The position numbers were made by a program, and so were the translations under genes. DNA of 64,000 nt from Acidobacteriota bacterium (lineage in GTDB: Bacteria; Acidobacteriota; Terriglobia; Acidiferrales; UBA7541). The DNA is taken from positions 1 to 64,000 of the forward strand of contig PMES01000101.1 in the NCBI GenBank assembly GCA_003154775.1, read 5' to 3'. The notes beneath the pieces are model-generated. The model was not told where the DNA came from and made no database searches. It worked only from the letters and a program-made list of their open reading frames with translations. Positions 1-10,700 of this stretch are shown piece after piece. The first letter of the stretch is position 1; each line of letters begins with the position of its first letter.

Positions 1-99
1 TTCTGCCTCGCCATCGTAGCCGGATGCGGCCCAGCCGAGAGCCGCGTCGTCGGCTTTTGGCCGACCAAGAGAAGAGCGGTGCCTTCGGCACCGGGAGTT

Positions 100-294
100 G
101 GACGGACACGTCACCCCGTTTCGGGTGCTGCACGGCAACCGAGGTTGCTATGCGGGAACTTGCTGCAACCGCGGCGGCTAGCAACTTTCCGCTGGCCGTG
201 GTTCCTATCCTCCAATCCGTGGTTCCCGTATGGGAACTTGTTGATTCTGTTGGGCGTCACGCCGCGCCCGATTGCCTGCCTTTGATTCAGAACT
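100..294. promoter_or_regulatory. candidate oriT region upstream of mobilisation genes
   Basis: Inverted repeats GCAACC-GA-GGTTGC (135-148) and GTTCCC-GTAT-GGGAAC (222-237); direct repeats CCGTGGTTCC (196-205, 217-226) and GGGAACTTG (154-162, 232-240); lies immediately upstream of a trwA/trwB/trwC-like gene order. Confidence 0.4.
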
Positions 295-306
295 ATGGAG
301 TGCCAC

Positions 307-636
307 ATGCCCACGCCACGGAGCAAATCCATCAGCACCAAAGTTACCGAAGAGGAGTACGCGCAGTTTGAAGCCCTCGCGGGCGATCAAACGATCAGTG
401 AGTGGGTGCGCGATGCATTGCTGAAGGCTGCTGAGCCTAGTCCCGCCGAGCAAACTATTGTGGCGGAACTGCTGGCCCTGCGAATGATCCTGATGAATAT
501 CCTATTCAGCATTGCCAATCGCGAGCAGCTCACAAGCACGGCTATGGACGACATTATTAAACGGGCCGACGCGAGTAAGTTGGCGAAAGCGATGGAACGG
601 CTGACAAGCGCAACTACGGGACCACAGAGGGGCTGA
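307..636 (+). CDS. small relaxosome accessory / ribbon-helix-helix-like mobilisation protein (TrwA/MobC-like position)
   Basis: ORF MPTPRSKSISTKVTEEEYAQFEALAGDQTISEWVRDALL..., RHH-like N-terminus; first gene before coupling protein and relaxase. Confidence 0.6.
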   Translation: MPTPRSKSISTKVTEEEYAQFEALAGDQTISEWVRDALLKAAEPSPAEQTIVAELLALRMILMNILFSIANREQLTSTAMDDIIKRADASKLAKAMERLTSATTGPQRG

Positions 637-661
637 GAGACAACCCAGTCGGAGCGAAGCA

Positions 662-1537
662 ATGCGCATGGAATGGGGTCGAGCAAAGAGCACCGTAGGA
701 CCGAGCACCCCGCCGGTGTACACCTACGTCCTCGTGCTCCTCTCCGTCGTGGTAACTCTGGGAGTCCAAGGCTTCCGTTACGAGCGAGTCTGGACGCCCC
801 TTGAACGACATTATTTTGCTGCTTATTCGGCCTCGCAGATAGCCGGTATTGTTCGCGACAACGGCTGGTACACCCTGCTGCAAGTTGTTACCCGTAAGGG
901 GAGCCGATTGGCGCTGGACAGTGACGTAGCGTCTGCAGTTACAGAAAGCGGAGAGAACACTTTCGCACTCACCGAGGAAGCCTTGAATCATGGCGCGATG
1001 CGCCTTGAATTCCATCGCAGTTATTGCAACAACTCCGAGATGCACGCCTACCTCGGTAACTGGATTTATCAAAACCAAACCTTTATGGATTTTGTGCGGC
1101 CAGCCTTGTGGGCCGGGCTAGTTCTGTTTTTCACGGGCCTGTTGCCGGCGACCTATCTGGACCGCAAACATTCTATTGCGCTGCGTTATGGGAAGAGACC
1201 AAGCGGCCCGAATTTGATGAATGTGGCGAAGCACAATCCCACACACCGCTTCCGGGGCTTTGGTTTGGTGAACGGGAAACGCACGATGCTGGACAGAGTG
1301 TTCGGTCTTAACAAGAAGCTCCCTGTTCCACTATGCAAAGAGAATCCCCACGTTTTGATGATGGCGGAGCCCTCGCCTCAAGCACCAGTTAAGAGCGCAG
1401 CCCCTGATACGGGAATAGATCGCGGGTATCCAGGGAATGGCACGCGACAGGAATCAGCGCCACAAGAGCCAGCGCCGAGTCAGGAACCAGAGTTAGAGCA
1501 CGCCGTGACATCCACCAAGAGGCACTTCTTCGAGTAA
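662..1537 (+). pseudogene. type IV coupling protein (TraD/TrwB-like) N-terminal membrane domain with ATPase domain missing
   Basis: Two TM segments, then RPSGPNLMNVAKHNPTHRFRGFGLV...LPVPLCKENPHVLMM as in the region preceding Walker A of T4CPs; no P-loop; continues into Pro/Glu-rich tail. Confidence 0.6.
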
Positions 1538-1542
1538 AGAAC

Positions 1543-4317
1543 ATGCTTACCATTTCCAAGCCGCTCAGTGCAGGCCAAGCGCATGCTTATCATCAGGAGG
1601 AGTTTAGCAACGCGCAGGAGAACTACTACAGCGAAGGCGACCGGATACGCGGCGAATGGCACGGGAAATTGGCCGAGAAGTGGGGCTTGCGTGGTGGCGT
1701 CCAAGAGGAACAATTTCGGCGGCTCAGCGACGGTCAGCATCCGGTTAGCGGCGAGCAGTTGGTTCGCCATCAGACGGCGCGTGAATATGTGAACGAGCAA
1801 GGCAAAACGGTCAAGGCGATGGAGCACCGCGCAGGCTGGGATGCCACCTTCTCCGCGCCCAAAAGCGTATCGCTGACGGCGCTTGTGGGCGGCGATGAAT
1901 GCGTGCAGGAGGCCCATCGTGCCAGCGTCGGAATCGCGCTGGGCGAGATGGAGCGCTACGTCCAGGCCCGGCTTGGAGGAAATGTTCCACCGGAGACAAC
2001 CGGGAATTGGGTCGCCGCAAGATTCGAGCACGACAGCGCCAGGCCCGTAAACGGTTATGCAGCCCCGCAGCTTCACACGCACGTGGTCTTCTTCAATCTG
2101 ACAGAAACGGCCAATGGTGAAACACGGCCCCTTCAACCGCAGGAACTCTATCGCACGCAGCAATATGCCACCGCCGTATATCGCTCGGAACTGGCGCACC
2201 GTCTACAAGGGTTGGGCTACGAGATCGAGCACGGCAAGAGCGGTCAACCGGAAATCAAGGGGTATAGCCATGAGTATCTCGAAGCTTCCAGTCCACGCCG
2301 GAAACAGATCAAAGAGCATCTGGCGATGGAGAATCAGAGCGGCGCGGCCGCTGCGCAGATCGCCGCCCACCACACACGCGAGGCAAAGATCGGGTTGTCG
2401 CATGAGGAGATGCAGCAGCGGCACAAGGACATGGCAACTGAGTTTGGGGATCAACCTGACCACGTGAAGGCGGAGGCCGAAGGAAGAGCGCGCGACGTTG
2501 GCCAGGATACGGGAAAGAAGATTGCTCACTCGGCTGTGACCTTCGCCAAAGAACGAAACTTCGAACGCGATGCCGTAGCCGATGGGCGCGCTTTGTTGAC
2601 TGACGCACTCAGGCGCTCCATGGGTGGAGCGACGCTGGCCCAGGTGAAAGCGAATTTCGAAGAGCGCATCGAATCAGGCGAGTTCGTTGAAGTCCAAAGG
2701 CAAGGTAACTCGCCCGACCGGGCGTTTACGACCGCTGAGATGATCGACTACGAACGCGACACGATCAATACCATGCGCGCGGGCCAAGACCGGCATGCGG
2801 CGCTAGCGACTTTTGGCACGCGCTGGGCTATGCGGGAAGCGCATGGCCATTTGAGCGACACGCAACGCCGGGCTGTGGAACAAATCTTGTCGAGTCGCGA
2901 TCAAGTGACGGCGCTTGAAGGCGTGGCAGGTGGGGGTAAGACTACCTCCCTCGCGGCGGTCCGAGAAGCCGCTGAGCGAGAGAACTACATCGTCAAGGGT
3001 TTAGCGCCCACCTCTCGCGCGGCACAGAAGCTAGAAGAAAGTGGAATCAAATCGAACACGTTGCAACGCCATCTTGCCCAAAGCTATGAGGGACACGAGG
3101 AACGGAAACGCCTTTACGTCCTGGACGAATCGAGCCTGGCGAGCACGAAACAAATGAACGAATTCCTCCACCGGTTGCAAAAAGAGGATCGCGTGCTGCT
3201 CGTTGGCGACACACGCCAGCACCAGGCCGTTGAAGCGGGCAAGCCGTATCAGCAGTTACAGGAAGCCGGAATCCAGACGACTCGACTGGACGAGATCGTG
3301 CGGCAGAAAGACCCGACGCTCAAAGAAGTTGTGGAAAAGCTCTCGCGAGGGCAAGTCCGAGAGGCGATGGAGAAACTCGATGCCACTGGCCGAGTGCATG
3401 AGATCTCCGACCGGGACGAGCGTATCGCCACAATCGCGCATGAATATAAGAAACAACCTGAAGGCACGCTTGTGGTGTCCCCCGACAACCAGTCACGAGT
3501 GGCGATCAATGAAGCGATTCACTATGCCATGCAGGATACGAACCGGATACCGTACCTCGAGTACCGGATGAAAGTCCTGGTCGCCCGGCAGGAGGTTACA
3601 GGAGCTGACCGCCAATGGGCCGCCCAATACGAACCCGGCAATGTGGTGCGGTACGCCAAGGGCAGCAAGACGCTCGGCATTGCACCAGGCGAATACGCGC
3701 GAGTCGAAAGCGTTGACGAGAAACAGAATCGCGTCACGGTTGAACGGAAGAACGGCCAGCGGCTGAGCTACGACCCTCGCCGTTTACAAGGCGTGGCGTT
3801 GTATCGAGAGGCAGAGCGAGCATTCAGTGAAGGCGACCGCATACAGTTCGCCGCTCCGAATCGAGACCAGCACGTCGCCAACCGTGAGCTGGGCACTATC
3901 GAGAAGATCGATGAGAGTGGCCACCTCAGAGTCCGTCTCGACTCGGGCCGCGCGATCGCGTTCAACATTCGAGACAATCCTCATCTCGATCACGGCTACG
4001 CAGTGACCAGTCACAGCAGCCAAGGACAGACTGCTGATCGCGTGCTCATCCATGTGGATACCGAGCAGGCGGGAGAAAAGCTCGTCAATCGTCGCTTGGC
4101 ATACGTCGCAGTGTCGCGTGGACGCTACGACGCCCAAATCTATACCAATGATAAAGCCGCTCTTGCCGAAGGGCTTGGCCGCGAGGTTTCACATCGATCT
4201 GCTTTGCAGTCCACACGCGCAGCAGAACCACGCGTCGCTCAAAAGAGCGAGCCAACCTCTTCTCCAACTCTGGAGAAGGAGCGAACAATCGAACGAGACC
4301 TCAGCCCTGGCCGCTAG
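1543..4317 (+). CDS. MobF-family relaxase/helicase (TrwC/TraI-like)
   Basis: N-terminal relaxase features (ENYYSEGDRIRGEW Tyr motif, LHTHVVFFNLT His motif) and helicase Walker A VAGGGKTTSLAAV, DESSLAS. Confidence 0.93.
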   Translation: MLTISKPLSAGQAHAYHQEEFSNAQENYYSEGDRIRGEWHGKLAEKWGLRGGVQEEQFRRLSDGQHPVSGEQLVRHQTAREYVNEQGKTVKAMEHRAGWDATFSAPKSVSLTALVGGDECVQEAHRASVGIALGEMERYVQARLGGNVPPETTGNWVAARFEHDSARPVNGYAAPQLHTHVVFFNLTETANGETRPLQPQELYRTQQYATAVYRSELAHRLQGLGYEIEHGKSGQPEIKGYSHEYLEASSPRRKQIKEHLAMENQSGAAAAQIAAHHTREAKIGLSHEEMQQRHKDMATEFGDQPDHVKAEAEGRARDVGQDTGKKIAHSAVTFAKERNFERDAVADGRALLTDALRRSMGGATLAQVKANFEERIESGEFVEVQRQGNSPDRAFTTAEMIDYERDTINTMRAGQDRHAALATFGTRWAMREAHGHLSDTQRRAVEQILSSRDQVTALEGVAGGGKTTSLAAVREAAERENYIVKGLAPTSRAAQKLEESGIKSNTLQRHLAQSYEGHEERKRLYVLDESSLASTKQMNEFLHRLQKEDRVLLVGDTRQHQAVEAGKPYQQLQEAGIQTTRLDEIVRQKDPTLKEVVEKLSRGQVREAMEKLDATGRVHEISDRDERIATIAHEYKKQPEGTLVVSPDNQSRVAINEAIHYAMQDTNRIPYLEYRMKVLVARQEVTGADRQWAAQYEPGNVVRYAKGSKTLGIAPGEYARVESVDEKQNRVTVERKNGQRLSYDPRRLQGVALYREAERAFSEGDRIQFAAPNRDQHVANRELGTIEKIDESGHLRVRLDSGRAIAFNIRDNPHLDHGYAVTSHSSQGQTADRVLIHVDTEQAGEKLVNRRLAYVAVSRGRYDAQIYTNDKAALAEGLGREVSHRSALQSTRAAEPRVAQKSEPTSSPTLEKERTIERDLSPGR

Positions 4318-4365
4318 GCGTGCCACCTGCTCCTACGGTCGCCCACCTTGGCTCTTCTTCCGGTT

Positions 4366-4629
4366 CTACAGCTTCAGCAGTGTAGCCATGACCGACTCAA
4401 GCTTCGTGCCGTACGTGTTCAGCCGGAGAACCCGCCGCCGTTGTGGACGCGAAAGGCGCTCCTCGTACCGTAGAACTTCATCACGATGTTTGGGATCCTC
4501 AAGGTCCGCTCGTAGTAGTTTCCGTTCCAAAGCCCGATCCCCCTGTGCCAGGATTTTCATCCAGACAACGCGCACGCGCTTGTGTTCTGCCCAGAGAGCA
4601 TTGTAGGCACGCGCGGCGTTACGGTGCAT
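4366..4629 (-). CDS. hypothetical protein, last gene of a five-gene minus-strand operon
   Basis: ORF of ~87 aa starting directly after the stop of the upstream gene (TGATTGATG). Confidence 0.5.
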   Translation of the reverse strand: MHRNAARAYNALWAEHKRVRVVWMKILAQGDRALERKLLRADLEDPKHRDEVLRYEERLSRPQRRRVLRLNTYGTKLESVMATLLKL

Positions 4630-4632
4630 CAA

Positions 4633-4905
4633 TCACTCCCCATTGCTTTCATTCTGCACGAATACTTTGAGCTGCCTGAAATTGCCCGTTTTCCAGTCGC
4701 TCAGATCGGCTTCCTCGATCACGGTGGAAGTGACAATCCTCCAACACAATTCGGTCCTGTCTGTGAATCGGACGCGGATATAGAGAATGCCTTCCTCGAA
4801 TGCATGGTCAGTCCAATGCACGACCTTGCCATGGATACCTGGGTATTGCTTGCCGTGGATAATTCCCCGAGGGGACAGCCTCACAGGTGACTTTCGCTTC
4901 GTCAT
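4633..4905 (-). CDS. hypothetical protein (MTKRKSPVRLSPRGIIHGKQYPG...)
   Basis: Start at 4905 overlaps the stop of the upstream gene (ATGA). Confidence 0.55.
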   Translation of the reverse strand: MTKRKSPVRLSPRGIIHGKQYPGIHGKVVHWTDHAFEEGILYIRVRFTDRTELCWRIVTSTVIEEADLSDWKTGNFRQLKVFVQNESNGE

Positions 4906-5420
4906 TGGTTGGAATCCTGCTCTCGCGTCGGCGTGGTGTCGATTCGTGAATCGCTGGTTGGTGGCTGTGACGGATTCGCGCGTTTTGCTGTGCGCTTTCT
5001 CGTCGTCTTTCGAGGCCTCTTCGCAGTGCGCTTTTGTTTCTCTGCCTGCTCTACTTCGTAGCGCTTCTCGTCGTTGAAATCCCAATCGGGAAGGATGATC
5101 AATCGCGGCGGGAGTCCCTTCGCCTTGCGTGCTTCTTCGCGATGTCTGATCTCAAGATAGATATCATCTGGGTCTGTAATCCTCTTTTTGTGCTCACTCA
5201 GAAATTTGTATGCCGCAAGTGCATCGTTTTCGACGATGGCATCAAATTCGTCAAAAAACTGCCGATTCGCCTCCACCTGGGCGCTCTCGACATGAGCCCT
5301 GGCCCACCGAATCATCTCGCTTCGATAGGTCGGCACCTTTTCCATGCGCTCAAGCGCACGAATGACATGTTCGAACTCTTCGTTCAAGGCAAGTAGTTCC
5401 TGGAAGAGATGCAGCTTCAT
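4902..5420 (-). CDS. hypothetical protein, DPDDIYLEI/KGLPPR paralog 3
   Basis: Shares DPDDIYLEIRHREEARKAKGLPPRLIILP with the two upstream paralogs; Lys/Arg-rich tail; ATGA overlap. Confidence 0.65.
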   Translation of the reverse strand: MKLHLFQELLALNEEFEHVIRALERMEKVPTYRSEMIRWARAHVESAQVEANRQFFDEFDAIVENDALAAYKFLSEHKKRITDPDDIYLEIRHREEARKAKGLPPRLIILPDWDFNDEKRYEVEQAEKQKRTAKRPRKTTRKRTAKRANPSQPPTSDSRIDTTPTREQDSNQ

Positions 5421-5872
5421 TGCTTCTTCCTTTCAGCAATCGCTTTAGAGGAAGAGCCTCGTTTGCTCCTTGCCCTACGTTTCTTGGCAGCCTGAGTCTT
5501 CTTGGCGGTGAGGAGTTTCTCTTCCTCCTCAGCGGACCACGGCAGCACGACGATCCGCGGAGGAAGGCCCTGCTTTTTCCGCTGCACATCACGGTCCTCG
5601 GCCTCCAAAAACACATCGTCCGGGTCTTTGAGCCATTGCAGGTACTTGTGATGGATTCGACTCCAATGCGTTTGGTTCGCCTGTTCGAAGTCGTTCGCTT
5701 CGCTCGTGACCTCGAATCCAATTTGTGCTCTCACGTATTGAACCTCGTTCGAGAGCGGCACGAGCACGTCGGACCTCTGACCAGGGCAGGCAGTGAGCCG
5801 TTTGAGGAGGGTTACGGACTCGCGGAGATTGCGATCGAGTAGGGCAAGAAGTTCGTAAGCAGTTTGTTTCAT
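5417..5872 (-). CDS. hypothetical protein, DPDDVFLEA/QGLPPR paralog 2
   Basis: DPDDVFLEAEDRDVQRKKQGLPPRIVVLPWSAEEEEKL; ATGA overlap with upstream gene. Confidence 0.65.
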   Translation of the reverse strand: MKQTAYELLALLDRNLRESVTLLKRLTACPGQRSDVLVPLSNEVQYVRAQIGFEVTSEANDFEQANQTHWSRIHHKYLQWLKDPDDVFLEAEDRDVQRKKQGLPPRIVVLPWSAEEEEKLLTAKKTQAAKKRRARSKRGSSSKAIAERKKQ

Positions 5873-6336
5873 GTCCCGCTACCTCCTTCTGGACTCTCCT
5901 GCTTGGCGTCGCCAGTGTTCCGGGACTGTTCCGATTGTGGAGGGGGCGCAGACGCCGCAGCCTTCTGCATGGCGAGGATGCGGTCGTCGTCAGACTGAGT
6001 CCACGGAAGAAACACGGCACGTGGTGGCAACCCCTTTTCGCGGCGAAGCCACTCACGGGCTTTCACATCGTGGTAGATGTCGTTGGGATCTTCCTCGGCC
6101 TTCTCGCGCTTCCGGCGAATCCGGTAGAAGTGGTTCTCCTCCTCCTGCTCTTTCTGCGCGATCTTGCACGTAAAATGGTTATTCGCTTCGGCGCGCAATT
6201 CGCTCAGACTGGTGCGGACTTTGCTAACGTAATCGGGAGCTGCCATATCCAGCTTCTCTATGATGTTGAGGGATGCAAGGGCTTGGCTGAGTCCCTGATT
6301 GAATTGAAACAAGACTTCGTAAACACGAAGATCCAT
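5869..6336 (-). CDS. hypothetical protein, DPNDIYHDV/KGLPPR paralog 1
   Basis: DPNDIYHDVKAREWLRREKGLPPRAVFLPWTQSDDDRI; start at MDLRVYEV preceded by AGGAAAGGA. Confidence 0.65.
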   Translation of the reverse strand: MDLRVYEVLFQFNQGLSQALASLNIIEKLDMAAPDYVSKVRTSLSELRAEANNHFTCKIAQKEQEEENHFYRIRRKREKAEEDPNDIYHDVKAREWLRREKGLPPRAVFLPWTQSDDDRILAMQKAAASAPPPQSEQSRNTGDAKQESPEGGSGT

Positions 6337-6810
6337 CGAACTATATCCTTTCCTGTGCGAGAGGCGGATCTCGCGGGTTCGAATCATTCCGCTCCGTCAC
6401 GAGCGTCAAGCGTGCCGTTCTATCTGTTGAGGCACACGGATAGCGAGGCGGTCGAAAGTCCGACCGAAGCGGAGAGACACACTCAACGATTTTCAGTTAG
6501 GGGGGAGATTCAGCGACTGGCTCAGGAGGGGTTCGAGTCGGAAACAAAAGGAGCGATGGAGGTTGCGCCCAAAATGGGAAATGGATAACTTCTCTTACAG
6601 CCATCATTGCACCTCAGACGTGCGATTGTGGTCAGGGGCGCGTTCGGTGTTCAAGCACCGGCGCGTCCCGCTCAACCCAAACAGGAACGACGCAATACAT
6701 CGCTAGTTCTATGCAAATAGCGCCATTCGCATGAGAGTATCGCAAACCAAACTGTTTGTGTCAACCCCCCACGACTGGCGAGTTCGGCTCATTCCTCCTA
6801 AGATAGGGCT

Positions 6811-7002
6811 ATGAAGCGCGATCTTATTTCCAAAGTGATGAGTGAAATGGGCAGAAAAGGCGGGAAAGCAGCTAAGGGTAAGGGTGCAAAAGCCCGGATG
6901 GCAGCTCTGACGCCGGAACAAAGAAAAGAAATTGGAAAGAAAGCAGCAGAAGCACGATGGGCAAGAGTCAAGAAAAAGGGCAAAGGCCGTGCCAAGACAT
7001 AA
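6811..7002 (+). CDS. small basic KGG-like protein
   Basis: GRKGGKAAKGKGAKARMAALTPEQRKEIGKKAAEARWARVKKK; upstream purine-rich RBS. Confidence 0.6.
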   Translation: MKRDLISKVMSEMGRKGGKAAKGKGAKARMAALTPEQRKEIGKKAAEARWARVKKKGKGRAKT

Positions 7003-7149
7003 TGCAAACCATCCCTTCCGCCACGCCGAGGGAATCGGGGCAAGTTGGCGAACCATGTCGGGCTCGAGTACGCGTCGTGAGCACGGTTAACTTAGGAAGT
7101 TCCACAAATCAGTTCTTCACCCGAATCTGCGGCTGCGAGGAGGTTTCAA

Positions 7150-7758
7150 GTGCCATGGATTTTCGGTCCCGCCTTTCCGGGCCATCCCAAGACAGTTGAA
7201 ATGCGTGAGCTAAAGAACCTGGATGTGGAATCAAGAGCTAAGGCGTTCAAAGCAAGAGCTGATGCATTTTTCATCAAACAAGTCGATCATCTCCAGTCGC
7301 CATCGCTTTGGGTGCCGTTTCCCCTTGCTGTGATGACGTGCATTGGAATTGAGATGGTGGGCTCTTATAAGTTCGGTGATGCCCCGAATGATCGCAACGA
7401 TCACTTCAAGAAGACCGTCGAAGACATTGATGTAGGCTTTTCTACAGAGCAGTTGACCCCGAAGGGAGACAAGAAAAAGCTCAGCTGCTTCATCTATCAG
7501 GGATTCAGAAATTCGCTCGCGCATGGTTACTATGGCCAATGGGTGTTCATTACACACGACGAGAAGAAGGCTCGAACTTTCCGCTATAGTGCTGCAAGGA
7601 ATCTTGTCGTGTTGAATGTCTATTGGTTCTACGGACAGTTCAAGAAGACGTACAACCGCTATTTTTCAGACCTGCTGGCGGGAACCGATTCAAAGCACGA
7701 CCCACTTAAGACGTTTAATGAGACCCTTGAGAAGAAGTTTGAGCTCTGGCTCAGGTGA
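7150..7758 (+). CDS. HEPN-like protein upstream of SIR2-like gene
   Basis: Contains FRNSLAHG (Rx4H HEPN-type motif); alternative start ATG 7201; 23 bp upstream of the SIR2-like ORF. Confidence 0.5.
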   Translation: MPWIFGPAFPGHPKTVEMRELKNLDVESRAKAFKARADAFFIKQVDHLQSPSLWVPFPLAVMTCIGIEMVGSYKFGDAPNDRNDHFKKTVEDIDVGFSTEQLTPKGDKKKLSCFIYQGFRNSLAHGYYGQWVFITHDEKKARTFRYSAARNLVVLNVYWFYGQFKKTYNRYFSDLLAGTDSKHDPLKTFNETLEKKFELWLR

Positions 7759-7781
7759 ATGCTAGCGAAGTCGGCTAACCA

Positions 7782-10700
7782 ATGAAGAAAAACACTGCAA
7801 TCGAGCAACTGCCAGACTTTCCAGCAATCAGACAGATTCAGGGGGCTCTGTGGGGAGTCACCGAGACGCGCGGTGCAGCGGTGCTGATCGGGGCCGGATT
7901 CAGTCGCAATGCAGTGCTCCCGGCACCTAATTCTCCCAAACCGCCACTTTGGACTGATTTCTTCCGGATCATGAAAGAACGCCTGTACCCAGGTTCGCGA
8001 GAAAAAGACACGACATCTGATCCCCTCCGGCTTGCGGAGGAATACAAGGCCGCATTAGGGCCAGCAGCGCTAGAGACCCTTATCTACGAGCTCGTTCGAG
8101 ATAAGGAATGGAGGCCAGGTCCACTTCACCGCAAGCTTGTGCATCTCCCATGGACAGATATCCTGACCACGAACTGGGACACGCTTTTGGAGAGTGCGGC
8201 AGACGTTACCGACAGGGAAGAGACATATGACACCGTAAGAACGATTGCCGACATACCTCGCACGCGCTCTCCCCGGATCGTGAAGTTGCACGGTAGTATG
8301 CCATCAAACCCTCCATTCATCTTTACTGAAGAGGACTACAGGACTTTTCCGAGGAATTTCGCCCCGTTTGTCAATCTAGTCCAGCAAGTTCTGATGGAAA
8401 ACGAACTCTGTCTCGTGGGATTTTCTGGAGACGATCCGAACTTCCTTCAGTGGTCAGGCTGGATACGAGATCAACTCGGTGACTCTGCGCGCCGTATTTA
8501 TCTTGTCGGGGTTTTGAATCTGTCCCCTGCGCACAGGAAATATTTGGAAGCGAGGAAGGTCACGCCGATTGATTTTGCGCCCATCGTTGACGAGGCAGAT
8601 GGTGAGGATTGGCACAACGTGGCTTCTGGTTTGTTCTTGGACTTCCTGCTCAACTCAAAGCCAAAGGCTGCCTCACAGTGGTTGTCGAACACGGGGTCAA
8701 TTCGGTCGCAACAGTTGCTCGGGATGTCGCTAAACCGGACTGAGAGCGCAGGGCTGGTAGGGAGTTTCAAGGAACTTGTCACTGCTTGGCAAAAGGAACG
8801 CGAGTCCTATGCCGGCTGGCTGGTATGTCCATCGGGGGACCGAACTCGCATCAGGTCTGAGATCGGTAACCCTGAATACGTCTTCAGGCAGGTGCACGAG
8901 CATCTCCAAGCTCCCGAGCGAGCCACAGCCTTGTACGAAATTCTGTGGCGTCTTGATTTAGCATTTGTGCCCCCGTCCGTCTGGTTCCGCGGAGTATTGA
9001 CCGAACTCGTCGAAGACTCCTCTTCTATTGTGAAAAAGCGGCAACGCTTTGAAATCGCTTTGATTCTCCTGCGTATCGCACGCGAGGAACGGGACCGTTC
9101 CTTGTTTGAACGCTGGGTTATATTTCTCAAAACGAATACCAGCTCTGACAAGGATGTCGTTGCAGCGATTGCCTATGAGGAGAGTCTGTGGGCTCGCGAT
9201 CATTTAGACTATTCGGCACTTGAGAAGCTAGTGCCTACTATCACTGGGGAAGATCCGGCATGGAAGATAAGGCGCGCGGCTCTCCACTATGAATTGGGTG
9301 AGTCCGACAAAGCCGCGAAACTAATTACTGAAGTACTTCAAGAAATCCGCGAGCGCTACGTTCGGGACCGCAAGTCGATTTGGAACATTTCTCGGCTTGG
9401 GTGGGCTCTGTTTCTCGCTCGTGGTGCCAGACTTAACTCCGTCCAGCCGGAGAATGACGAACCACTCATTGCCTCTAATGAGTGGCCAGACTATTTTGTC
9501 AGGAATAAGTGTCTGTCTTGGGATGAGCTGGCCGAATTAGATCGCCAAATCAGCGAGGAATTTCGGGAGACGACAGAAGGCACACAATCCGAAAGCGCAC
9601 TTTTTGAACCAGGCGCTTATACAACCACTGTGCGGTTTTCGAGTTCGTTAGGCAGGGCGATGAACGACACTGTACGGGTTGCAGACACAATTGGCCTGCC
9701 GACAATGGCCGGATCAGTTGATGTGATGCGTTCCCGTTTTTCCCGAGCAGTTGAGTTATCAAGCAGCTATGACGAAGCCGCGTTCTTGCGCACGATCCGA
9801 ATTCTGAAAGGGCCTTCGGACAAACTGATTGAAAAAGTGTTCGGTCGTGTCCAAGTGGCTCGTATACCCTACGCTACTGCACAGAGATTGATCGACGTTT
9901 TGTGGACAGCGATCAACTTTGGACGGATGCGGTTTCCCAGCCCGAGCAGTTTCCTCCAGCCTGGTTTCAATGAGTTTTGGGTTGACCGTTTACGAGTTCT
10001 AGTTGAGGTCCTCTCTCGTTTGGTTGTTAGACTCGATGGTGAGCAGGCCATCGCGGCATTTCGTAAGGCTGTTTCTCTTGCTCATGCTCCGGACTGGAGA
10101 TATTGGGCGCTGTTTGAACCACTCGGGAATCTGTTAAACCGCGCTCTCTTGGCGACTCCGCCTCGCGAGCGTCAAGGACTGCTCCTGGAGATCCTGAATC
10201 TGCCTCTTCCAGATGAGCGGGGCATCCAAGGACAGACTGGCGGCCCACTGGATGAATGGCCCGAAGTGATGGCTCGCTTTCCGGGCAGAATAAGAGGTCG
10301 CGGTTCCGATGAGGCTGGATTTACAGCACGAGTGGCTGTCCTACTTTCGAAACTGATCTGTGGCGATCCACTAACTCGAGGACGAGCAGCGATTCGCCTT
10401 GGCTATTTGCAACGAATGGGTTCACTGACTCCCGAGGAAGGTATCTCATTTGGGAAAGCCGTGTGGTCGAAGCGAGAGTCTGCTTCGGCTTTTCCGCAAC
10501 ACATTAGTTTACTTGCACACGTGCTGTTCGACATTCCGGGGCACGACAAGAGTGATTTGACGCGACTCTTCAGGAGTAATGTTGTCGCCAAGACTTTGTC
10601 CGGTCTCGTCAGCCCCGATCCAATTACGGAAATTGTCGGCGCGACCCGCGCGCGAAGTGATGGATCAAGAGCATTTGAATTAACCAGCGATGAAGCACTC

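Noticed and set aside
6367-6395. GGGTTCGAATC resembling a tRNA T-arm
   Set aside because: Flanking T-stem does not pair and no acceptor/CCA or other tRNA arms are present.
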